NCBI GenBank assembly: GCA_001972305.1
Contig: BDDD01001512.1
Coordinates: 20,001 to 84,000 of the forward strand
DNA from: Cephalotus follicularis
Taxonomy: Eukaryota > Streptophyta > Magnoliopsida > Oxalidales > Cephalotaceae
Length of the DNA: 64,000 nt
Reading direction: 5' to 3'
Shown: one piece after another, positions 43,575-55,474 of the stretch
Position numbering within the stretch: the first letter of the stretch is position 1
How the letters are laid out: the number at the start of each line of letters is the position of its first letter
Notes under the pieces: generated by a model
Seen by the model: the letters and a program-made list of their open reading frames with translations, nothing else
Told to the model about the DNA's origin: nothing
Databases searched by the model: none
Program-made: the position numbers and the translations under genes

Positions 43575-45130
43575 CACATATAGCGCCCTGTCGCTCGAGG
43601 GGTTGGATCTCGTGCCTGGGAGGTTATAAGAATGAGATCCTTACTCCCTTCTGACTAAACGTTCCAAGTCGTAGATTCACTTTCTTAGGGCAATCGATGA
43701 ACCGCTAAAACTTGCCGCATTATGCTTGCTCCCGGTGTTTAGGTGGAGGGTGAAGTATCTCATTGCCACTTGGATATAACCCTAAAGCTGATGCGGGGTA
43801 CATGAAGAGAGGCATGTTGCACTAAACTGACCCATCATAGGAAACTTATTTGGATGGTCATTCCCTATGTCAATAGGATTCCTATTTGTCTCGGTAGTGT
43901 ATAGCCATAGGAGGCTAGTAAGTCATTCGTGACCTGTGATATTCCTTAAACCTGAGCAGTTGGCATACATCGTGTAGTAAGTCCTTGACTTTGATTTTCG
44001 CCTTCCCTGGGTCTAACCACGACCCGGCAAAAGAGTTGTCTTCGGGTCTTGGGGGAACTACATTGGTGTATTAGCGAGTTGGCGCAACATGGGATCGTCA
44101 CACCTATAGTGAGGGTGAACGGCTCTATAATATCTATGACCGTTTTAGACTTAAAATCCTGGCCAGGTATAGGCAGATCGAAAACGGGGTTTCCATGAGG
44201 GTCTGTCAATAGTCACACTGGGTTCATAGATTTATAGTTATCGCAGAATACCTAGGGCTGACATTTATCCAAACCCTAGTCCGAGGGATACACTGCACAT
44301 AAATCAAGACAAGGTAGGAGCACCGCATACCCGGCTAACGACTGATAGATGTGGAACTTCGGTCCTCGGATTCGGAGATGATCGGATCATATCAGGGCTA
44401 TTTTTGATAGTCGGGGACTATTAGAATGGTTGTACCAGAATATGAGATGTTCTGGGAAACTTATCATCGTACCGAGAACCAACCGGGCTTTAGGGTCCCA
44501 CCTGACTTTGGAACAGGTTGTTATGTCGGGTGACATGTCATTTAGTAAGAGGATATCATCTGGGAGATGTTATTTTGATTAGAATATTGTATTTGCTAGA
44601 CATGTGTCAAAAAGTCCATGCAACACCATAATATAATATTCTGTCAAAAGGTTAAGTGTTGAACAAGTAACATCTTAGAAGAGGGAGCTATGGGGCGACA
44701 TGGCATTCTTAAATGCCAAGTTCGGCCACCCCATGATGTGTGGAGAATCCCACCATTCCTTGTTTGAATTAATTCAAATTTTGGTCAAAGAATGTGTCAC
44801 ATGCTTTTGAGTGTTAAACACTCAAGCTATGACACATAATGGTGGGAGGTATGGGCTTCATGACAAAGGGTATGGCTCACCATTCCCTTGTCATGGCCGG
44901 CCACATGAGGGGAGAGTGAGAAGAGACAATATGTATCTCATTCTCATACATTACACACTTTTTTTTATGCCATTACAAGATAGAAAAATTGGCTTGCACA
45001 CCTCTCCTCTCATGCTTCTCTGAACCCGAAGTTCTCTCTCTTTTCTCCTCTCTATTTTCGTCTCTGTAATCTTCTCTTTGAAGACAAAAAAAAAAACTAC
45101 TAGTTTTAGAGAGGAATATCATCACTCATA
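43575..45130 (-). mobile_element. gypsy-like LTR piece, inverted relative of the 12.6-kb block
   Basis: 43,575-43,870 is similar, in reverse complement, to 12,566-12,835 (shared stretches include AGTGAA-CTACGA and GACAGGGCGC). Sequence to about 44,530 may be the upstream part of the same LTR. 44,650-45,130 looks like a separate LTR or promoter region, with CT-rich text near 45,030. No paired ends or target duplication were identified. Confidence 0.45.
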
Positions 45131-45380
45131 CCTCCTCTTACCCCTCCTTTGTCATTATAGGTGGAGATAGAAAACTATCTTTACCTAAAGTGACTTTTAG
45201 CTTAGGTTTGTAAACACTCTTAGCCTCCATGCCTTCTACCTCATTTGGCTGAGATTTTGGAGCTTCTTGGAGTAGATTAGGGCTTGGATTTAGAGTGTAG
45301 AGGGAGTTCTTGGAGGAAGGAGTTAAAGACTTAGGTAAGTCATCTTTACATCTCATCCATTTCTCCCTTTTTGGTGGTGT

Positions 45381-45745
45381 CATTTTAGGGTTTGGCTTAG
45401 GATTTCCTAATCCTAGCTGAACCCTAGTGACGTTTTGTTTAGGGTTTGGCAGGGATTTTCTCAACCTTAGGGTTAGGGTTTTGTGTATGTTTGTGGTAGA
45501 AGCATGCTTAAGGTTATTTATTGTGATATTGTTTTGTTGTCGTGTAGTGTTGTTTTTGCCTTAGGGTTTTGGCCTAGGGTTTGGTACCCTAGTTGAACCC
45601 TAAGGGCTACAAGAGGGCTACCTTTTAATGTCTTAAGGTATCGCATTTTAAGGGTTAGGGTTATATGGCATTGGATTAGGGTTTTGATGTGCAACCCTAA
45701 TCCATTTTGTGTGTTACCTTTTTTTAGGGTTATGGAAACCCTATG
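45381..45745. repeat. cluster of telomere-like TTAGGGTTT/AAACCCTA motifs
   Basis: At least eight TTAGGGTT-type units, one of them as TTAGGGTTAGGGTTTT at 45,468-45,483, plus several AACCCTA in the opposite sense, lie in about 370 bp. The spacing is irregular, so it is not a true telomere array; it resembles clustered telobox motifs in a retroelement leader. Confidence 0.75.
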
Positions 45746-45964
45746 TGAACCCGCCCCTTGTGCATGCATATATGTTTAGCATAAAAATGTGTGATTTTTA
45801 ATGATATATTTGTTATATTTTTATGCTTGGAATGGATTACTTTGGTTGTGTTTTAATGATTTTCAGGTACAAGTGTTTAATCACCAAAGTGCAAGAATAC
45901 TACCCAAAAGTGTGCAAAATTGGAGTTAAAAGTGTAAAGGTTGATGAAATGCCAAATTCTGCAG

Positions 45965-46375
45965 AAAACAGTCAAAAGAAGTCGACTACTTTCATTAAGC
46001 ATCGACGCCTTTTCTGGGTTGGAGCTAAAGCATCGACTCCTTTTATTAGAGTCAATGTCTTTTCTGGGTTTATAGAATCAAGTCGACGCCTTTCCAGATG
46101 AAGTCGACGTATTTTCTGGGCAACACAACAATCTTCAAAGAGCTATGAAAAAGAAGTCGACGTCTTTCAAGAAGAAGTCGACGCCTTTTATGAAGATCGA
46201 CGTTTTTCAGCATTCACATCGATGTCTTTGAGCAAAATTGTCATGTAACTTTTGGAACAAAAGACGTCGACTCCTTTCAAGAAGAAGTCGACGCCTTTCA
46301 CTCGCATATCAGCAAAGTTGCGATTTATACACAAAGAAGTCGACGCCTTTCAAAAGAAGTCGACGCCTTCCTCTG
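45965..46375. repeat. array of AAGTCGACGCCTTTC units
   Basis: About fourteen copies of AAGTCGACGCCTTTC or close variants (GCATCGACGCCTTTT, AAGTCGACGTCTTTC, GACGTCGACTCCTTTC) occur in 410 bp, often as pairs separated by 3-6 bases. They lie between the telomere-like cluster and the Athila-like coding piece, in what would be its leader. Confidence 0.9.
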
Positions 46376-46529
46376 CAGCAGAAATAGAAAGTTTAGATTT
46401 TTGCCATATTTTGTAACTAGGATTGCTTTTATTCCGTTTTTGATCAACTTAGTAGTCTATAAGACCCAAGCGTTCATTTGATCCCCCAGTTCCTTTTCCA
46501 AAGAGATTAGAGAAAAATAAGAAAGCTCC

Positions 46530-47790
46530 AGCAATGGAAAAGATCATCAATACATTTAAACAAGTCCAAATCAATATTCCATTGCTTGAAGCTATAGAGC
46601 AGGTGCCCTCTTACGCAAAAGTCCTAAAAGACTTATGCACGAAAAAGAGGATCCTTCAAACCCCAAAAAAGGCTTTCTTGGCAGCCAACATTAGTGCAAT
46701 GTTTTCGTAACCCACAATGCGAAAGTATAAAGATCCTGGCTGCCCGACAATCTCTTGTGTTATTGGTAACACTAAAATTGATCATGCCTTGCTCGATTTA
46801 GGAGCAAGTGTGAATTTGTTGCCTTCATCAGTTTTTGAGCAACTAGGTTTAGGAGAGTTGCTCTCGACCACCACAAAATTGCAATTAGCTGATAGGTCGG
46901 TAAAAGTACCAAGAGGGAAAATTGAGGATGTTTTGATAAAGGTTGGTGAGTTTTTCTTTCCCGTCGACTTTGTCATATTAGATACCCAACCTGTTGTGAA
47001 TATAAAAGATCAAATCCCAGTTATCCTTGGTAGACCATTCTTGGCCACAAGTAATGCATTGATTAATTGCCGAAATGGTCTCATGAAGTTGAGTTTTGGA
47101 AAGTTTTCGATGGACTTTAACATTTTTTGTTTGGGAAAGCATCAATCTGACTTTGATGATGTCTACGTGATTCGCTCGATTCTTGATACCATTGATTCGT
47201 ATTTTAATATCCACTTTGATCGCAATTTCAAGAAGGAATTCGAGATTGAGGAAATTAAACAAAGAAATAGATTGATGTGGCTAGAAAACGAGGAAGCATT
47301 AGCATGGTTAGAAAGTAAGCTCAAAGAGCCAACATTGGATAGTGAATGGGAACATCTATCCCATTACACACACAAACTCGCTACGCCTGACCAAACGTAT
47401 TTTAACAAAGATTTTGATAACAACTTCGTGGAATGCTTGAGAGAGTTCGAGGAATTGGAGGCCACACAAAAGGAAATTTTGAGTTGGTTAGACGATGGGG
47501 ACGTTGATTCGATTTTGGAAGTTCAATGGGATGATCTGTCCCATTTCACGCACAAGCTTAGCATGCCATCCCACCCTCACATCATCATCGAAAATAACTT
47601 TTTCTTTACTAAAGACCAATTAGGATGGTGGGTGTGCATTCGTATGGATAATGTGTGTGATTGGTTGGTTGGCCGTGATTATTCGTGTTCTATTTATTGT
47701 TTTTACTGGTGGAAATCTTATTGGGACGATTATTCTATTATTGAAACTGTTTCTAACTGTTTTTCCACACTTCGTATAGACCTAGCATGA
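46530..47790 (+). pseudogene. Athila-like gypsy gag end and aspartic protease fragment
   Basis: 46,530-46,707 reads as a gag/protease junction (KIINTFKQVQINIPLLEAIE, then YAKVLKDLCTKKRILQTPKK) and ends in an in-frame TAA at 46,708. From 46,717 an uninterrupted 357-codon frame continues: YKDPGCPTISCVIGN, then ALLDLGASVNLLPSSVF (retropepsin-type active site with Asp-Leu-Gly in place of the usual Asp-Ser/Thr-Gly), LQLADRSVKVPRGKIEDVLI and ILGRPFLATSNALINCRNG. The C-terminal half twice contains a W-D/E-x-LSH-Y/F-THKL motif about 85 residues apart. No RT, integrase or RNase H follows; the text after 47,790 resembles the downstream non-coding part of Athila-type elements. It is probably a non-autonomous or internally deleted copy. 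Confidence 0.8.
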
Positions 47791-48204
47791 CTACTCATAC
47801 GTCTTGTCATCACCGCCACACTCCGTATAGACCTAGCTGCGTTGATTACCAAGGTATGATCATTCAACTGCATGGAAATTGTTCAATACAATCTACGGTG
47901 AGTTTCTATACCCTAAACCGCTTTTTAATTATATATTTTCTTTAGTTTTATTTATTGTTTTAATTAGTTTTAATTTACACGTTTTATTTTTAATTATCTT
48001 AGTCTGTTATTTTATTTTATTTCTCGTTTTCAATTGTTTTATTTTACTTTGCATAGTTAGGAGTAGTTTGTTAGTTTATCTCATAAATTGGTATACTTCG
48101 CATAGGTTGAATAAATTATAATTAATTTACGTTTCCCTGTGTTCGACCCGTTACTGCATGATCCGTGCACTTGCGGCTATAAATTTTAAAAAATTCTAAA
48201 TCAG
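47791..48204. other. 3' non-coding piece after the protease frame
   Basis: AT-rich text ending TGTGTTCGACCCGTTACTG around 48,135-48,160, a phrase I associate with the downstream region of Athila/Ogre-like elements. No coding frame. Confidence 0.4.
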
Positions 48205-48390
48205 TGAACAATATATCTTTCTTAGTTCAATTGGAAAGTTTAATTAGATGATCCTTGGCCTCATTGGACTAATTATGGACTTAGAATTAGGATAATCCAT
48301 TGCTTGGTAGTTAAAATTTGAAAATTATACCCTTGCGAATCCTAAACTCTAAATTGGTCATTAGAGCCTTTCAACAAGTGGTATCAGAAC

Positions 48391-51300
48391 AGTTAATTGA
48401 ACACCAATTGGACCTAATTTTATTATTTGGTGTCTTGATAGATGAATCTAAGGCTGGCCAAAATTTTTGTGCCCCAAAACTCTAAGTGAAAATATAGTTA
48501 ATTAAAGAGGAATTGACCTAATTAAAATTGGTGGAACCAATTAAGTGAACTAGTGTAACTGACAATTTAATTGGATTGTTTGATGAACCAACAATAAGTA
48601 CTTTGAATGTTTAGGATGCAAGGAGCATTATAACATTTCTTAGTACTATTTAGGATCTCAAACAATGCGTTAGAAAGTCAATAAATGGGGTTATAAAGTG
48701 TTATGAATTTCTGCTGAAAATTCTGGTTACGTGCAAATTTTCTGCATAGATTTTTGGCACTGCTTAGTACAGATTTTCCAGCAGATTAAATACACAGATA
48801 ATTGGACTAGTTAGTGACAGTCTGAGTGCGGAAATTTACTGCACAGCTTATGTGAGCTTCGGCTAAGATTCTGGCAGTTTTTTGCATTCTTACTGGCAGT
48901 TTTCAGCACAATTTCAGTAAATTGCCAACGGGATTTCTGTAAGTTTACTGTAAGCTTTTAAATGCAGTATCTGTGCAATTTTCACATAGAGACTGACAGG
49001 AATACTGTATGGATGAGATACGCACATACCAGTTAATTTGGACAGAAAGTAATTACACTTATGCACTTAGTTCACATATAATGCAATTTATTCTAAAGAA
49101 TAAAAATATTAGTAAGGGGCTAATATTTATTGCATTATTATTTCACTTAAATAATTAATATGGTGGATCCATAAAATATATATAGTGAAGGACTACATCA
49201 AGGGTAACTAGATTTTATTTTATCTAGTGGGAGTCACATTAATTTTAGCTACTCATATATCACAAGGCATCCAATATTAAAATTTTACGTGTTTATTCAA
49301 TTTAATATATTTTGGATGTATTATTTTGAATTTCTTGTGCATTCTGGTAGACTTTGGACTAGACTTAGCTTTTGGTTTCTTTTGTGGATGGTTTATTTAT
49401 TACTTTATTATTCATTTGGTTTGTAATAAGGCTATCTACATGCGAAATAATTTCTTATCCTCTAATTAATTTGTATAGGTTAGAAATCTCTTCTCCCTCA
49501 TATTGTATTTCTTTTCTTTAATTATATATTGGTGATAATACACAAAGATGGAGTACAATGAAGCAAGAAGAGATGATCAAGAAGATTGCAAGACCAAGTG
49601 AATGCTATGTATGCATGGTATATGATGTAATAAAGTAGTTATAAATAGAACACCTTGGAGACCAAGTGATCACATTTAACTCGCGTGATCACTAATAGAT
49701 TAAGTCCCAAGTCAGACCATTTTTTTAGGATGCATTAGATGTATGTTTTTCTTTTTACAAACAATCCAAACACGTCTATGTTTGAGATAAAGTCCTGCAA
49801 AACAGTGCCGAGCTTGTATTTCTCTATCTCGTATATAAATTCAATAAAAATGTTTATATTTTATCATTGGCTGTGAGTTCATTATTTGAATACATATTTA
49901 TTTAATAAATGAATGTCCTGAAATAAAATTAGAGAACCAAGTTCATGATGAAATGATGATGTGAGAATTGGAATCTTGGTATAATTTATTTCGAATCTTC
50001 CTGGTCATAGGATTGACACTCAGGGCATGATCAATCCGGATAGACCAATACGTACTATCAGATCAATAAGCAGAGGGTGACTGATCTCACACCACTCGCA
50101 TGGTTGATACTATGACAACTACCTGGGTGCTCGTTAATTTATTGATGAGTTCACTGAAGGTGACTGTTGATAGAGTATCTGTATGGAGTTTTACTTACAT
50201 GTCAGACAGAATTCTAGTTTTACAGCAGTGCATGTGGTCCTTGGGCATGAGCCGTCACTAGATGTCTTGTGCATAGGGTGTTGTGTTTTGATGGTGCTTA
50301 AATACATATTCAATGAAGTGTATACATGTATTAGTTGGACACAGTACGCTTATGTATAGAGGCATGTGAGCGCGCAATAATGAATACATTGTTTCTAGTA
50401 AAAGAAGATTATGCTCAGGATGATTTTCGTTAGCAAATTATTGCCTGTCCAAGCTAGCCACGATATCAAGAGTGTGATGTAATTGATTGAATATTAGAGG
50501 GGCACCACTAATATTATTTAGGCTAACGAAAGATAATCACATGGCTAAAGATTAAATTATTGGGGTCTGACATAATCCGTACCCTAGATTTAATCAGAGG
50601 ATTGCCAATGGAAGGACTATACATGCATGTACCTGTAAATCGTGGTTCACAGATAATTCATTTTACATGGGGGTCGTTATGCATTGCTAAATGCCGATGT
50701 CGACCGGTAGGATGCCCGAGATTAAATTGATAATTAATCTTGGAAGAAAAGAATTAAAAGAGTTTTAATTCAGAAAAAGCTGAGATAGTATTTTTTATGT
50801 GATAATAAAGATAGTCACATGACTAAATATTAAATTATTGGTGTCTGACATAATCCGCACCCTAGATTTAATTAGAGCATTGTCAATGAAAGGACTATAC
50901 ATGCATGTACCTGTAAATCATAGTTCACAGATAATTCATGTGACATGGGGGTCGTTATGCATTGCTAAATGTCTATGTCAACCGGAAGGATACCCGATAT
51001 TAAATTGATAATTAATCTTGGAAGAAAAGAATTAAAAAAGTTTTAATTCAGAAAAATCTGAGATAGTATTTTTTATGTGATAATAAATATTTGATCGGAT
51101 AATTGTGAGTGTCAGAATTTAATTCTACGACCAGCGTAATAGTGAACCCATAGGGTCACACACAATACAGGCTGATATTTCCGACACCGTTACGAAAGAA
51201 AAATAATTATAATAATTATTTTCTAATTATATTTAATGAGATTAAATATCCTTCATGTGATTAAGGAAATAAAGTAATATAAATGGAAAGGAATGCTATT

Positions 51301-51830
51301 TATGTTAAGTTAGATACTTAACTAAAATAAAAGATTGAGGATTTATGTTTACACGTTTTTATCTAGCAATAAAAACTGTAAAACACGTTCTCTCGTTAGT
51401 CTCTCTAGCCATTTCTTTTTCTCTCAGAACGTGTTTTCTTCTGGTCTTTTGAAGAACAAAGAAAAACACAGTAAAACCAAAAACAAGAGTTGAAAGCTTA
51501 AGAAGCATTTGTGTCGGAGATTGAAGCTTTGTGTGGATAACTTGGAGGCCAGCTATACTTGGGGGCTAGAACCAGTGATTATCGATGAAGGAGTTGCACT
51601 ATTTATGTGAATATATTCCACCTGCTCATATTTGTTTATCTCTTTATTTTTCTGACTGTACATATATGATCAAATGATCTTGGGATTGAACTTTATGGTT
51701 TGATAATCATGAGATGATAACATAATTCTTTTAGAATAATGTTGTTTATGATATGTCTAAATTTTTGGGTGTAATTGCGTGATAAACATGTGATGTATCG
51801 TCCATGTTTGTGTAAAGCGCTGCCATCGCA
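48391..51830 (+). other. long leader between primer-binding site and gag
   Basis: AT-rich and non-coding. 51,330-51,620 resembles a transcribed LTR/UTR (CT-rich, AACGTGTTTTC repeats), so an additional LTR may be hidden here. No ORF of note. Confidence 0.4.
50531..51086. repeat. tandem duplication, unit about 280 bp
   Basis: 50,531-50,810 (AGATAATCACATGGCTAAAG...) and 50,811-51,086 (AGATAGTCACATGACTAAAT...) match along their length with scattered substitutions. Shared landmarks include GGGTCGTTATGCATTGCTAA and GAAAAGAATTAAAA. Confidence 0.9.
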
Positions 51831-52790
51831 ATGACAAACCCACTAGCTGTTATTCTTGAGAAGAATCATCTCACAGGTCTGAACTACTTGAACTGGCTAC
51901 GGAATATCAAAATAGTTTTGAGTTTCGAGGACATTGACTATGTCCTAGAAGCCCCTATGCCAGCACTTCCTACTGAAGATGCCTCAGCCAAGGACCATAC
52001 CATTTATAAGAAATGGATAGCATATGACAAGAAATTTAGATGCTGTTTGATGGCTTTGATGAATAATTCCATGCAAGTCCAACATGAATCGATGTGAGAC
52101 TCTTGGGCTATTCTCCTACATCTCAGCGAGTTATACAGAGAGAACAGTAGAAATGCTCGGTTCCAGCTCACTGCTAAGCTGTATGGCACTAAAATGGCTG
52201 AAGGATCTTCAGTTAATGATCATGTGCTCAAGATGATCAATGCAGTTGAACGTCTTGAAGCTCTGGGCATCATTCAGGATGCTGAATTGAGCACAGATCC
52301 GATCCTTCATTCACTTCCACCCTCCTTCTCTGGTTTCATCACCAATTTTAACATAAATAGGATAACAGCTACTCTGACTGACCTCCTAAACATGCTAAGG
52401 GAGGCGGAAGAGAACATGTATGAGGGCAAGGTGCCCGTCATGATGGTAGCTTCGTCCCGTAGGCCCAAGAGGAAGGGCAAGTCTGCCTCTGCAAAGGGGA
52501 AGGCTAAAAATGGGACGCTGCCACCACAACCAGCATCTTTCAAACCAGGGGTAGCCAGACCACCAAGTCAAGGAAAGCAGCAAGCTGTTGCTGCTCCAGA
52601 TATTGCTGCAAGAGTTGCACCTGCTGAGGAGAGTATCTCAGAACCTCCTGCTAAGGGACCCTGCTTCTACTGTGGGAAGTCGGGTCATTGGAGAAGGAAT
52701 TGTGTGACATTCTTGAAGTCAATTGGCAAATGTATGCCCAATTTGTCTTATATAGAGGTGAATATGTATATTCCTGATTCATCTTCCTAG
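51831..52790 (+). pseudogene. copia gag remnant
   Basis: 51831-52097 gives the gag start (ILEKNHLTGLNYLNWLRNI) and stops at QHESM. 52,098-52,193 continues in frame as a LYRENSRNARFQLT-like piece. 52194-52790 covers the rest, with a basic linker (SRRPKRKGKSASAKGKAK) and a zinc knuckle, CFYCGKSGHWRRNC (Cx2Cx4Hx4C). The premature TGA at 52,095 and a TAG just before the protease (ILDSG) disable it. Similar gags occur in TNT1-94-like plant copia elements. Confidence 0.85.
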
Positions 52791-53874
52791 ATTTTAGACA
52801 GTGGATGTTGTACTCACATATGTTCTAATTTATAGGCTCTCACGAACAGAAGAAACCTTGAGAAGTGTGAGGGAGATCCGCGGCTTGCGGATGGCTTAGT
52901 TGTTGAAGCCATAGCTGTAGGATCAGTGAGTATTTTGTTGCCTTCGGGCCAGGGCATTGTACTTAAACAATGTGTTTATTCACCTCACATTTTGCAAAAC
53001 ATCATATCTATTCTGGCATTAGATGCTGAAGGTTTTGATATTGTTTTTAAGGACATGTGTTGTACCATATTAATGAATGATGTTATTTATGCAAAATGTT
53101 TCATTCATGAAGGATTATATGTATTGAATAGACATGAGATTGTTTTCAATATGCAAAAAGACAATAAAAGAAAGAGAGATGAAAGTAATCCATCTTATTT
53201 ATGGCACTGTAGACTTGGTTATATTTGTGAGAAAAGAGTGCGTCGATTGATCTCGGATGGATATTTTGATTTTTCAGAGTATCAACTGTTTCCAACTTGT
53301 GAACGCTGTCTCAAAGGCAAAATGACCAAATCTCCCTTAACATGGAAAGGGGAAAGGTCCCCAGAACTGTTGGGTCTGGTACATACTGATTTGTGTGGAC
53401 CAATGACAGTGGATGCCGGAGGTGGATATTCCTACTTCATAACCTTTACTGATAATCATTATCGTTTTGGTTATTTGTACCTGATGAGGCACAAATCTGA
53501 GGCCTTTGAAAAGTTCAAAGAATTCAGACAAGAAATAGAGAAACAGACTGGTAAAATTCTGAAGACTCTTCGATTAGATCGAGGTGGTGAGTATCTTTCC
53601 ACCAAGTTCGTAAAATTATCTCAGAGATACTGAGATTATCTCTCAGTGGACGCCTCCTAGAACACCACAACATAATGGTGTGTCTGAAAGGAGAAATCGC
53701 ACATTGCTTGACATGGTGTGCAGCATGATGAGTGGTGCTAGACTTCTACTATCTTTCTGGGGGTTATGCCTTGGAGACTGCTATTCTCATATTGAACATG
53801 ACTCCAACGAAATCTACTCCCAAGACCCCATATAAGATATGGAATGGGAGGAAACCCAATCTTAGTTATCTGAG
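52791..53874 (+). pseudogene. copia protease-integrase remnant, cut at 53,874
   Basis: The protease start reads ILDSGCCTHICSN just after a stop. 52926-53633 includes the pre-integrase zinc-binding segment (LWHCRLGYICEKRVRRLI, then CERCLKGKMTKSP) and the integrase core (HTDLCGPM, then TFTDNHYRFGYLYLMRHKSE and LRLDRGGEYL). A frameshift near 53,630 moves the rest (PRTPQHNGVSERRNRTLLDM) to another frame. The element ends abruptly inside the C-terminal integrase region (WNGRKPNLSYL) where the SIRE-like LTR begins. Confidence 0.85.
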
Positions 53875-55017
53875 TGAAAGTACTACAAGGGGGAGGGGGG
53901 ATGAATTGTAGTATTAAAAAATCTAATGAACTTTTCTGGAAAATCAAATAAAACTATGTAAGCAAACTAGATAAACACACGTGAGCAAATAAACAATGTA
54001 AGTAAAGAGAGAGAGATAGTTAGAGAGATGCAAACAAGATTTTTATAGTGGTTCGGCGAATCTCGTGCCTACGTCCACTTTTCCCAAGGACCTCATTGAT
54101 ATTCCACTAGATTCCTTCTAATACACTTTGATTTAGGATTCCGGGTGCAAATCGAAACACCTTACAAGTTTAGTGATTGACCTCAATCACTTATGGGTTC
54201 ACTCCCCAATCTAACTAAGGGTTCACTCCCCTTTTACAAATGTGGATTACAAAGATGGTTTTGTGTTTGATAACCTCTCAAAGGTTTGATTTTGCTAAGT
54301 AAACTCTCAAGTATGATTACAAATATGACAATGATCACTTGAAGAAAGCTTTGATATTGATTTGAAAGTTGTAGAATAGCTCTTGATGTTCTTGTTCTTC
54401 TTCAATCTTGTTCTTGGCTTCTATATATTGTATCTTTCAGTTTATAGCCGTTGGAGAAGTAATTGAGCCGTTGGTGATGTCTTAGGAGCTATCAGTTTAA
54501 AGACGGTGATTTAAAATGTAACCAATGATTGTTTCCAGCGTGCAAAGTGTCAACGGAGTTACTTTAAGCTTCGCCGCTTATGTGACCATTGCACATTTGA
54601 ATTTGAATAAGTCTGCTCAAAGCGCTGAAGGTTTCGATTTGGTGTGCTGACGGTTTGTGTAAAGCGTCACCGCTTTATGCAATTCAATTGGACTCAAAAG
54701 TTTCTGTGATAGACCTCTGATGTAGGGTGCTTAATCGTTGACACCTTGGCTTAAAGCGCCGACGCTTTCCCCTGACCATCGATGCTTTAAGCAATTTCTC
54801 CTTTGCTTAAAACTCTTCAACTGTTGACGCTTTGCACTCAGGCTTCGAAGGTCTCCTTAAGCGCTGACGGTTTCATCCTGACCATTGACGCTTAGCCCTG
54901 TTCCTGCAATTCCTTGTTTTGTCTTTGTAACGTTTTATCTTTACTTGCACAAAAACAAATTTCGTTAAATGCAAATATGTTATCATCAAAATTCGGATTG
55001 AGACATAAAAGTCAATA
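53875..55017 (-). repeat. 3' LTR of the SIRE-like element
   Basis: About 1.14 kb. On the minus strand it begins TATTGACTTTTATGTCTCAA (first G changed) and ends CCCTTGTAGTACTTTCA. It aligns along most of its length with 63,215-64,000 and, inverted, with the solo LTR at 58,809-59,945. It contains a GTCGAC/GCTGAC array at about 54,540-54,900. Confidence 0.85.
54540..54900. repeat. AAAGCGTCGACGCTTT-type array in the SIRE-like 3' LTR
   Basis: About ten degenerate units such as AAAGCGTCACCGCTTT, AAAGCGCCGACGCTTT, CATCGATGCTTT and GTTGACGCTTT. Two are only one base from a perfect 16-bp palindrome. The same array occurs in the solo LTR (58,925-59,185) and the 5' LTR (63,835-64,000). Confidence 0.85.
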
Positions 55018-55474
55018 ATCTCCCCCTTTTTGATGATGACAAAAATTTACTATATTTTGGACAAGTTTAAAATATAACAATGCATCAGTTAAAGTGATAA
55101 CAATTCTTTTGCAAAGATACAAACTCCCTTTTAATCAAATAACTCCCCCTTAATATGACAAGGGTTATCGTTTTAACTTATTCTCCCATTTACTATTCTC
55201 TCCTCCTTTTTGTTATAATATCAAAAAGAGAAGAATAATAAATGCGAAATCGAAGTATTGACAAGCATTCATAACACAATCATTCATTGTTTTCAAAGAT
55301 AAAAACCATTCAAAGGCATTCAACACAGAATATTAAAACAAGTTACAAACACATGTTCTAATCATAACAAATTACAAAGTACCAAGGTTTCCAACTTTCA
55401 TAACTCATTACAAACCATCATAATGTTTTACAAATCATCAAAATGAATAATATGCAAAATGCAGACGCGGAGAT

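Larger units (their letters stand above)
48205..53874 (+). mobile_element. decayed Ty1/copia element, truncated by a SIRE-like insertion
   Basis: A tRNA-Met primer-binding site (TGGTATCAGAAC, 48,379-48,390) follows a putative LTR end (CAACA, 48,376). The gag, protease and integrase regions follow on the plus strand from 51,831. The integrase is cut at 53,874 by the next element, so RT, RNase H and the 3' LTR are not in the window. The interval from primer site to gag is unusually long (about 3.4 kb) and holds a 280-bp tandem duplication, so it may itself include inserted sequence. The LTR start at 48,205 is a guess. Confidence 0.6.
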
